15,522 nucleotides of DNA from contig CAZQTW010000103.1 in NCBI GenBank assembly GCA_964596165.1, forward strand, positions 1-15,522. The letters are read 5' to 3'. The notes beneath the pieces are model-generated. The model searched no databases. It was given only the letters and a program-made list of their open reading frames with translations, and was not told where the DNA came from. Positions 1 to 5,901 of this stretch are shown here, one piece after another. The position numbers and the translations under genes were made by a program. The stretch is from CAYUQT01 sp964596165. Its GTDB lineage: Bacteria > Planctomycetota > Phycisphaerae > UBA1845 > JAFGLZ01. Position 1 is the first letter of the stretch. Each line of letters begins with the position of its first letter.

Positions 1-9
1 TTAACCCAC

Positions 10-20
10 AAGGAGGTCGT
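10..20 (+). other. Orphan full-length Shine-Dalgarno sequence
   Basis: AAGGAGGT at 10-17 is a full complement of the usual 16S rRNA 3' end. No ATG, GTG or TTG follows at a workable distance; the nearest is a GTG at 35-37 that is immediately followed by TGA. The ten bases AGGAGGTCGT recur at 74-83 as the ribosome binding site of dapB, so this may be a duplicated or vestigial start region. A TAA at 2-4 could end a gene lying to the left of the window. Confidence 0.35.
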
Positions 21-86
21 AAAAAAGAGGCCAGTGTGAATAATCCGGGCTAGGCGATCCGGAGAGCGTTTTGAGGAGGTCGTGCG

Positions 87-884
87 ATGATCCGATTGGC
101 CATTTCCGGAGCGGCCGGTCGCATGGGGCAGCGGTTGATCGCCCTGGCCGGTCAGGACGAACGATTGAAGGTGACCGCGGCCTTGGAGGCTCCCGGGCAT
201 CCCGCCCTGGGACACGATGCGGGCGAGCAGGCGGGCTTCGGAAAGATCGGAATCACCATACGCGACGGCCTGGATACGGACTTTGACGTTTTGGTCGATT
301 TCTCACTTCCCGACGGCACCATGCGAGCATTGGCTCATTGTCGGGCATCCCGGCGGGCCATGGTGATCGGCACGACCGGACACAGCCAGGATCAACTGGC
401 CACGATTCGTGCGGCGGGCGATATGATCCCGCTCGTCAAGGCCGCCAACATGTCCGTCGGAGTGAATGTGCTGTTTCGGTTGGTCGGGCAGGTGGCCGCC
501 GCGCTGGGCGACGACTACGACATCGAAATCGCCGAGTCTCACCACCGGTTCAAGAAGGACGCCCCGAGCGGCACGGCGCTGGAGTTGCTGAATCAGATCT
601 GCAAGGCCGTCGGCCGCGATCCCGGCAAGGACGTCGTTTACGGACGTCGGGGGGACACGGGACTTCGCCCCGCCCGTCAGATCGGCATGCATGCCCTTCG
701 ACTGGGCGACACCGTGGGGGAACACGAGGTTCACTTCGGATGTCTGGGCGAGACGATCGTCCTCAAGCATTCGGCTCACACACGGGACACATTCGTTCGT
801 GGGGCTTTGCGCGCCGCCGTGTGGGTGGCGGGACGATCGCCGGGGCTCTATACCATGCAAGACGTGCTCTTCGGAGGCGGATGA
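87..884 (+). CDS. dapB: 4-hydroxy-tetrahydrodipicolinate reductase (DapB)
   Basis: This 265-residue protein is the cytosolic enzyme that reduces 4-hydroxy-tetrahydrodipicolinate with NAD(P)H in the diaminopimelate/lysine pathway, and the length is normal for DapB. The N-terminal Rossmann fold carries the glycine motif GAAGRMG at residues 8-14. The family signature ESHHRFKKDAPSGTA lies at residues 150-164; H152 and K156 occupy the positions of the catalytic histidine and lysine of E. coli DapB. The ATG at 87 follows GGAGGT (75-80) with a 6-nt spacer, which fixes the start. The gene ends 13 bp before the stop of the convergent kinase-like gene, so the two 3' ends nearly meet and no terminator hairpin fits between them. 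No other lysine-pathway gene is in the window; the left neighbour is not visible. Identification rests on motifs and is secure. Confidence 0.96.
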   Translation: MIRLAISGAAGRMGQRLIALAGQDERLKVTAALEAPGHPALGHDAGEQAGFGKIGITIRDGLDTDFDVLVDFSLPDGTMRALAHCRASRRAMVIGTTGHSQDQLATIRAAGDMIPLVKAANMSVGVNVLFRLVGQVAAALGDDYDIEIAESHHRFKKDAPSGTALELLNQICKAVGRDPGKDVVYGRRGDTGLRPARQIGMHALRLGDTVGEHEVHFGCLGETIVLKHSAHTRDTFVRGALRAAVWVAGRSPGLYTMQDVLFGGG

Positions 885-897
885 ATCGCTCGGCGGC

Positions 898-2268
898 CTA
901 TTTCACGCTGAAAGGCGTCGGCACCGGCAGGTCGATGATCACCTCGGTTCCTTCGTTCGGTCGGCTGAGGATCGCCATCTCCCCTCCCAACTCGGTAATG
1001 GTCGCCCGGGCAAACGCCAAGCCGATACCCTTTCCGCCGATGAGAAGCTGTCGCGATTCCAGGCTGTGTGCTTGGATGATGTCGGCGGGTTCCTCGTCGA
1101 TCCAGTCGCGTTGCGTGCTGAATGCCCACAAGGGGACAATCGACAGCAACTGGCGATCGATGCCCACTCCGTTGTCGGCGATGACCAAACGGATGCTCGG
1201 TCGGGTTCGCAGCCATCGCCTTCTCCGAACGGTGGAAACGGTCAACGTGATCGCCGGCGGCGCGTTGCCGTTGGTGTTTTCGCGTCTTGGTCGGGCGACA
1301 ATCCCGTTTTCGGTGACGGTCACGCGGGTGGTTGCGGCGATCGCATTGTTGAACAGCTCCTTGAGCGCCCACTCCAGACGGGTTGCATCGGTGCAAATGG
1401 GAGGGACGGAACTGATTCTCAACTCCACGAAGTTTTTGCGAGCGACGGGGTGCCGACGTGCATCGCTTTCGTAGTCAACGGCCGCCACCTGACGAAGCGC
1501 CTCCGCCGGTCTCCAGAAACGGTACGGAACGAACGGCCGTCCCGCCCTGCGCGCCAATTCCTTTGCGGCCACAATCCGCTTGGGATCGGCCTGGACGAGG
1601 TACTCCAGGAACACATAGCGAACCAAACGCCCCAGCTCGGTGGCCGAATTGAAAAAGCCCAAGCTCGATCGCGGCGGTTGTGCGTGCCACGCCTTGTTCA
1701 CACTGTAGGCGAGCTCGAACAGACGAATCAGACGCCGCTTGATCATGAACATCTCGGCGAGAATCGTCTGGACCCGACGATCGGTGACGATCGGTCCGGT
1801 GCCGGGCAAGGCCATCGCGATGACTTCATAGTTGCCGAACTGATGAATCAGCCGGGTCATGAAGGCCTTGTACTCATGGTTGCTGTTCAGGCGCCTTTGC
1901 CACTCGGCGACGGCCACGTCGGCGGCGGACTCCTTCTGCTTCTCCAGGAACTCGCGAAGCTCCTTTCCGATCCGGTCGAAGTAACCGAGGAGCGTCGCCT
2001 CCTCCGGCCAGTTGAGTTTGAGTCGCTTCACTGTCTGGGGGCTTGAGAGGATCCCGCCCGTGTAAGCATCAAGCCACCATAGGCATCGTGCATATCGGTC
2101 GACCGCCTCCAGAACGATGTGGGTCATCTCGTTCAGATAGGCGGACAAGGCTTCAACGTGGTGGTTTTCCCGATGGGCCTCATCGAGGCATTGGGCGGCC
2201 GACCAGAAGTCGGCCAAAGTCGACAAACGCCACTGCCGCCGGGATCGCCCCAAGGAACGCCGTCTCAT
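898..2268 (-). CDS. Soluble orphan histidine-kinase-like protein with HATPase_c domain
   Basis: This 456-residue protein ends in a GHKL/HATPase_c ATP-binding domain. The N box is ALKELFNN (301-308, E304 and N308), the G1 box is ADNGVGI (364-370) and the G2 box is GGKGIGLA (411-418). About 160 residues before the N box, RLIHQFGN (139-146, H142) followed by a long helix-rich stretch looks like a divergent dimerisation/phosphoacceptor region, but H142 as phosphoacceptor is an inference. I see no membrane segment, signal peptide, HAMP or receiver domain, and no response regulator gene nearby, so it would act in the cytoplasm with a distant partner. The first 130 residues match nothing I recognise. 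I chose the ATG at 2268; an AGAGGA lies upstream at a rather long spacing. A TTG start at 2337 would add 23 residues but has no ribosome site. The gene lies 138 bp downstream of the ACT-domain gene on the same strand. Confidence 0.75.
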   Translation of the reverse strand: MRRRSLGRSRRQWRLSTLADFWSAAQCLDEAHRENHHVEALSAYLNEMTHIVLEAVDRYARCLWWLDAYTGGILSSPQTVKRLKLNWPEEATLLGYFDRIGKELREFLEKQKESAADVAVAEWQRRLNSNHEYKAFMTRLIHQFGNYEVIAMALPGTGPIVTDRRVQTILAEMFMIKRRLIRLFELAYSVNKAWHAQPPRSSLGFFNSATELGRLVRYVFLEYLVQADPKRIVAAKELARRAGRPFVPYRFWRPAEALRQVAAVDYESDARRHPVARKNFVELRISSVPPICTDATRLEWALKELFNNAIAATTRVTVTENGIVARPRRENTNGNAPPAITLTVSTVRRRRWLRTRPSIRLVIADNGVGIDRQLLSIVPLWAFSTQRDWIDEEPADIIQAHSLESRQLLIGGKGIGLAFARATITELGGEMAILSRPNEGTEVIIDLPVPTPFSVK

Positions 2269-2406
2269 GACCGGAGAGATTCCTCTGTGGTCCGGAACAC
2301 GGATCGGTTCGGCGTCGCGCCGGCGCCGATCACCCAAGGCTCGGACCGTGCCGGTCGGTCGGGACGAACCCGATAGTCTCCCAATCGATCCCGCGCGTCC
2401 GACCGC

Positions 2407-2862
2407 TTACCTTCGCATTCCCACGGAGGGTCGCACTTTGGTGGCGACGGCCTTGCGACGCGGTCGACGGTCGCTCAAGATGCCGATCGCCTTCTTGGTG
2501 TCGGCCACCTTGAGGATGGCCAAGGCCTTCCCTCCGGTCACCCCTGTTGTGATGTAAGCGTAGTTGACATTCACGTGAGCCGTGGCGAGTCGTCCGCATA
2601 CGTCGGCCATCGCGCCCGGATGGTTGGGCATCTCGACCGCCAATACGTCGGTCTCCGTCAGGGGGATGTTCAATCGCGTCAGCACTTCTCGAGCCCGTTC
2701 CGTGTTCCCCGCAACCAACCGCAGCACGCCGTGCTCGCTCGAATCCATCATGGTCAGGGCGGTAATGTTGATCTTGGCCTTGGCCATCTCGTCGCAAACC
2801 CTGGCCAACACGCCGGGTTTGTTCACCAGGAACACTGAAAACTGCGTTTCGGTGGTTATCAT
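2407..2862 (-). CDS. Tandem ACT-domain protein
   Basis: A 151-residue cytosolic protein made almost wholly of two ACT domains. The first spans roughly residues 5-68 with the ligand-loop pattern VNKPGVLARVCDEMAKAKIN (13-32). The second spans roughly 72-130 with MPNHPGAMADVCGRLATAHV (78-97). ACT domains bind amino acids or similar small ligands, and stand-alone tandem proteins are usually regulators, but the ligand cannot be read from the sequence. The last 20 residues are basic and probably disordered. The ATG is preceded by GAGGTGA (2866-2872), an excellent ribosome site that fixes the start. A TATAAT box sits at 2988-2993 on this strand. The kinase-like gene follows after 138 bp and could be cotranscribed. 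Domain call firm, role unknown. Confidence 0.88.
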   Translation of the reverse strand: MITTETQFSVFLVNKPGVLARVCDEMAKAKINITALTMMDSSEHGVLRLVAGNTERAREVLTRLNIPLTETDVLAVEMPNHPGAMADVCGRLATAHVNVNYAYITTGVTGGKALAILKVADTKKAIGILSDRRPRRKAVATKVRPSVGMRR

Positions 2863-2896
2863 GGGTCACCTCGTCGGAAAGAAGAACCGCCGCCCG

Positions 2897-2926
2897 CTAG
2901 GACCGCCGACCCGCCGGCCCTCTCAT
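2897..2926 (-). CDS. Possible 9-codon leader ORF before the ACT gene
   Basis: An ATG at 2926 opens a nine-codon frame (MRGPAGRRS, stop TAG at 2897) inside the predicted 5' leader of the ACT-domain gene. A GAGGA (2935-2939) stands 8 nt before it. Three of nine codons are Arg. There is no terminator hairpin between it and the ACT start, so a regulatory role is speculative and a chance frame is quite possible. Confidence 0.2.
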   Translation of the reverse strand: MRGPAGRRS

Positions 2927-2955
2927 CGATAGCGTCCTCGTATTCAAGCGCCGAA

Positions 2956-2978
2956 TCGTTCGGTCGACAGTCGTTCGG
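2956..2978. repeat. Paired 8-bp direct repeat around a -35 box
   Basis: TCGTTCGG occurs at 2956-2963 and again at 2971-2978, flanking the candidate -35 box (2964-2969) of the oxidoreductase-like gene. The first copy is also half of a short inverted repeat, CCGAATCGTTCGG (2951-2963). The position suits an operator, but no regulator is identified. Confidence 0.35.
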
Positions 2979-2992
2979 CAAGTCCCTATTAT
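2964..2992 (+). promoter_or_regulatory. Candidate promoter of the Gfo/Idh/MocA-like gene
   Basis: TCGACA (2964-2969, five of six matches to the -35 consensus) and TATTAT (2987-2992, five of six matches to the -10 consensus) are separated by the ideal 17 bp. Transcription would start near 2999, leaving a leader of about 46 nt. The -10 overlaps the TATAAT of the divergent promoter, forming the symmetric heptamer TATTATA. Confidence 0.55.
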
Positions 2993-3016
2993 AGCGGCAG
3001 TCTGATCCCGCGACAT
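2988..3016 (-). promoter_or_regulatory. Candidate promoter of the ACT-domain gene
   Basis: On the - strand a perfect TATAAT occupies 2993-2988. Seventeen bases upstream is ATGTCG (3016-3011), a weak -35 matching three of six consensus positions. Transcription would begin near 2981 and give a leader of about 118 nt. The -10 box overlaps the -10 of the divergent promoter on the + strand. Confidence 0.5.
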
Positions 3017-3045
3017 GGGAAACGTTCATCATTCGGGGTGGTTGA

Positions 3046-4026
3046 ATGGGCAATGATATCCGTCTGGCGCTGGCGGGTGACATCCGCGACGTTCCAACCG
3101 CATTGCTCCACGCCATTGCCGCCGAGAGCATTCGTTTTGAGGCCATTTGCGATTCGGACGCCGCACGGGCCGAAACAGCGGCTCGAACGTACGGGGCGAG
3201 ATGGCCCTTCGACGATCTCGACCAGATGCTGCGAGAGGCGGAACCGGATGCGGTGATTGTGGCTGCGCCGCTGGCCCGGCGTTCTCGCTGGTCGAAGACC
3301 TGTCTGCGATCTCGGGCGGCCGTGCTGATTCTCGGCGCTCCGGCGTCGACGGTCGGCGAGTGTCGGACGCTGCTGACGGCGTCCCGACAAGTCAATCGGC
3401 AGGTCATGGTCGGTTTGCCCCAGCGGTTCAGTCCGGCCTTTCTTCGTGGTCGACGGATTCTCGAATCCGGTCGAATGGGTCCGCTCGCGTCGCTGGACAT
3501 CAGCATGACCTGGCCTCGCCAGGCGACCGCGGAGGAAGGTCCGGAGCACTCCGTCCCATTCGATTTGATGTTTGAGGCAGCCGACCGCTTGCGGAGTTGC
3601 GGGGTCAAACCCTTCAAAGTGTGGGCGGTGGAGCGGCCTTACGGCCACCTCGTGGCGATGGTGGTGGGAACGGACGGCGTCGTCGGCTCGGTGGCGCTGC
3701 ACCACACCGGCACGCCCCAGTCGGCCGGAAGCCGTATGGAACTCCGAAGCGAGGACGGCGGATTGCTGCTGGTGGAAGACGACGTCAATCTCGAATGCAC
3801 GGTGGGAAGTCAGCTCGTCGGACGACACCATCCTCGATTCGGCGCGGGAGATGACCCTCGTGTCGAGCGTGGGTTCACCGGCATGATTGCGGCCTTCGCC
3901 ACGGCGCTTCGCGACCGGCAGGGCGTTCCCTATGGTCTGCCGTCGGCCATGGCATCGGTGGCGCTGGCGGAGGCGACTTTCAAGGCCGCGCGGACCGGAC
4001 GAGCGGTCAATTTTAAGACCGAGTGA
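3046..4026 (+). CDS. Gfo/Idh/MocA-family protein, probably catalytically inactive
   Basis: This 326-residue protein follows the Gfo/Idh/MocA plan: an N-terminal Rossmann domain (about 1-120) and a C-terminal alpha/beta domain. Family signatures remain, such as LPQRFSPAFLRGRRILESGR (124-143) and the strand-helix pattern PDAVIVAAP (67-75). Two functional motifs are lost. The dinucleotide glycine loop reads AGDIRDVP (10-17), with only the first glycine of GxGxxG. The usual E-K-P triad carrying the catalytic lysine reads G97-A98-P99. I infer that it cannot work as an NAD(P)-dependent oxidoreductase and may be a binding, regulatory or relict paralogue. There is no signal peptide, so it is cytosolic. 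The ATG at 3046 follows GGGGTGG (3035-3041). The gene is divergent from the ACT gene and convergent with the exported oxidoreductase, with 253 bp between their stops. Confidence 0.78.
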   Translation: MGNDIRLALAGDIRDVPTALLHAIAAESIRFEAICDSDAARAETAARTYGARWPFDDLDQMLREAEPDAVIVAAPLARRSRWSKTCLRSRAAVLILGAPASTVGECRTLLTASRQVNRQVMVGLPQRFSPAFLRGRRILESGRMGPLASLDISMTWPRQATAEEGPEHSVPFDLMFEAADRLRSCGVKPFKVWAVERPYGHLVAMVVGTDGVVGSVALHHTGTPQSAGSRMELRSEDGGLLLVEDDVNLECTVGSQLVGRHHPRFGAGDDPRVERGFTGMIAAFATALRDRQGVPYGLPSAMASVALAEATFKAARTGRAVNFKTE

Positions 4027-4279
4027 GCACCGAGCAGACGCCCCTTTCGATCCATGGGATTTCGCCGGCCACGGTCGCGCCGGGGCGGTCACAAGGCCGC
4101 TCCGTGCCCATTTCTCCGGCTGCGTCGGTAACCGCTCCACCAACGTGACGCTCGACGGAGGCAACCCCCATCCGAGTTCGAGGACTTCGGCACTCGGGCG
4201 GATGAGCTAATGATCGACCTGCCGGCGTTCGGATCGCGCATCGATCGGGTACGTGTTGTCCCAGACGATCGCCGTCACT

Positions 4280-5665
4280 CTACAGCGTCCACCCCTGGCG
4301 GTATTTGAAATGGAGCAGTTCATTGGCCGCCGCGTCGTTCGTTACTTTCATGTTCGGTCCGTCCCAGTAGAGCTTCTGCCGGATGCGACACCCGCCGCCG
4401 CGTTCCTTGCCCGTCCTCAGCGCCACCGTGCCCAGCAACATGCACTCGGTAATCGGTCCGGCGACGTCGAAGTTCGAGCTGGTGGGCGTACCGTTCTTGC
4501 AGGCCTCGATCCACTGTTGGTAATGCCCCGGCGACCGGGGCAGTGTCTTCGGCGGCTGTTTGTATTCCTTCATTCGGGATTCAGGCAGCAGTCGTGGCCG
4601 CTGGGCGCCCCAGCCTTCGGCCAGCAGAATGCCTTTATCACCGACGAAGATGACGCCGTCGTCATGCGGCAGGGTGCGGCCGGGTTCAAGCTCGTCCGGT
4701 TGGGGCGGCAACAGGCCCCCGTCGTACCAATGGACCTTGAGCGGCGGCATCTCGCCTCTCGCCGGAAACTCAAACGTGAGCATCGAGGCCAGCGGCAGCG
4801 TCTCGGTGTTAAAGCCCGTCGAACTGGCCTCCACGCTTGTTGGGTATTTCAACTTCATCGCCCAGAAGACCGGTGCCAAATCATGGCTGCCCATGTCGCC
4901 CAGCGGGCCCGTGCCGAAATCCCAGAATCCCCGCCACTTGAACGGCACGTAGATGGGGTTATATGGCCGTTGGGGAGCCGGGCCGAGCCACAGATCCCAA
5001 TCAAGCGTTGAGGGGACCGGCGGCGTTTCCTTTGGCCGATCAATGCCTTGTGGCCAACGACCGCCGGGGCGATCCGACCAGACGTGCACCTCGCGGACGT
5101 TGCCGATCGCACCGTCCCATATCCACTCGCATACCTGCCGCACGCCCTCCATCGAGTTCGCCTGGTTGCCCATCTGCGTGACGACTTTGGCTTCGCGGGC
5201 GGCCTCGGTGAGCTTGCGGGCCTCGTAGACGGTGTGCGTCAGCGGCTTTTGGCAGTAGACATGCTTGCCGAGCTTGATGGCCATCATCGCCGCCACGGCG
5301 TGCGTGTGATCCGGCGTCGAGACCACGACGGCGTCGATACTCTTCTCCTTCTCGAGCATGATGCGGAAATCACGGTATCGCTTGGCATTCGGAAACTTCT
5401 TGAACGTCGCTGCGGCGCGCTCGTCGTCCACGTCGGCCAGGGCAATAATGTTCTCGCTCGCCACTCCCGAGATGTCGGAGCCTCCCTGCCCGCCGACACC
5501 GATGCCTGCAATGTTGAGCTTCTCATTGGCCGATGGTTTGCCCTGTCCGCCGAGGACGTGGCGTGGGATGATCATCGTCGCCCAACCGGCGGCGGCGCCT
5601 CCCAACAGTGCGCGGCGCGAGATACCGGCATTACGTGCATCACGTTTTGGTTCCGATTTCCTCAT
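4280..5665 (-). CDS. Tat-exported Gfo/Idh/MocA-family oxidoreductase
   Basis: This 461-residue protein begins with a twin-arginine signal: SRRALLGGAAAGWATMIIP at about residues 16-34, with R17-R18. The mature part is a Gfo/Idh/MocA oxidoreductase. The nucleotide loop GIGVGGQG is at 54-61, and CQKPLTH (138-144) puts K140 at the catalytic lysine position, Q-K-P replacing the common E-K-P. Tat export of a folded, cofactor-loaded dehydrogenase of this kind is common in planctomycetes, and a sugar or sugar derivative is the likely substrate, though which one cannot be read. The ATG follows GGAGG (5675-5679) with a 9-nt spacer. It lies 236 bp downstream of the large glycosidase-like gene on the same strand, and joint action on exported carbohydrate is plausible. 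Unlike the paralogue at 3046-4026, its catalytic motifs are intact. Confidence 0.92.
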   Translation of the reverse strand: MRKSEPKRDARNAGISRRALLGGAAAGWATMIIPRHVLGGQGKPSANEKLNIAGIGVGGQGGSDISGVASENIIALADVDDERAAATFKKFPNAKRYRDFRIMLEKEKSIDAVVVSTPDHTHAVAAMMAIKLGKHVYCQKPLTHTVYEARKLTEAAREAKVVTQMGNQANSMEGVRQVCEWIWDGAIGNVREVHVWSDRPGGRWPQGIDRPKETPPVPSTLDWDLWLGPAPQRPYNPIYVPFKWRGFWDFGTGPLGDMGSHDLAPVFWAMKLKYPTSVEASSTGFNTETLPLASMLTFEFPARGEMPPLKVHWYDGGLLPPQPDELEPGRTLPHDDGVIFVGDKGILLAEGWGAQRPRLLPESRMKEYKQPPKTLPRSPGHYQQWIEACKNGTPTSSNFDVAGPITECMLLGTVALRTGKERGGGCRIRQKLYWDGPNMKVTNDAAANELLHFKYRQGWTL

Positions 5666-5715
5666 GGAGATCGTCCTCCGGAGTCGGCGGATTGGTCTTT
5701 ACCTGTACTGCCGGC

Positions 5716-5744
5716 CTTGTAATCCACGGGGCACGAGCGGTCAA
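5716..5744 (-). promoter_or_regulatory. Candidate promoter of the Tat oxidoreductase gene
   Basis: On the - strand TTGACC (5744-5739, five of six matches) and TACAAG (5721-5716, four of six) are 17 bp apart, and would start transcription about 45 bases before the ATG at 5665. The -10 lacks the final T, so this is a moderate match; the gene could also be read from the upstream glycosidase-like gene. Confidence 0.35.
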
Positions 5745-5851
5745 GCCGTCGTCGCGTAGCTGCTGCCGCCGACGGTTCGCCCGTAAGGGACGAAGAGTAG
5801 ACGCGACGGGATGTCGCGTTTAGAGGCGCCGGTGTGTTTTTCAAAGCCCCC

Positions 5852-5888
5852 GGCAGTCTGCCCCCAATGGCGGGAGCCAGTCCCCGTC
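5852..5888. repeat. GC-rich hairpin, possible REP-like element
   Basis: GCCCCC (5860-5865) can pair with GGGAGC (5872-5877) across a 6-nt loop with one G-U pair, and a second short palindrome, GGCAGTCTGCC, lies at 5852-5862. The stretch GGGAGCCAGTCCCCGTC (5872-5888) resembles the palindromic dispersed elements I associate with planctomycete genomes. That is recollection, and only one copy is present here. It follows the glycosidase-like gene on the - strand but has no U-run, so it is at best a weak terminator. Confidence 0.25.
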
Positions 5889-5901
5889 TTGTCGAAATCT
5901 C

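Noticed and set aside
691..2046. 451-codon + strand frame
   Set aside because: It lies antisense to dapB's neighbour with clear HATPase motifs; its Arg/Gly-rich composition is that of a GC-rich shadow frame.
2989..4164. 391-codon - strand frame
   Set aside because: Antisense to the Gfo/Idh/MocA-like gene, low-complexity Arg/His-rich translation, no ribosome site.
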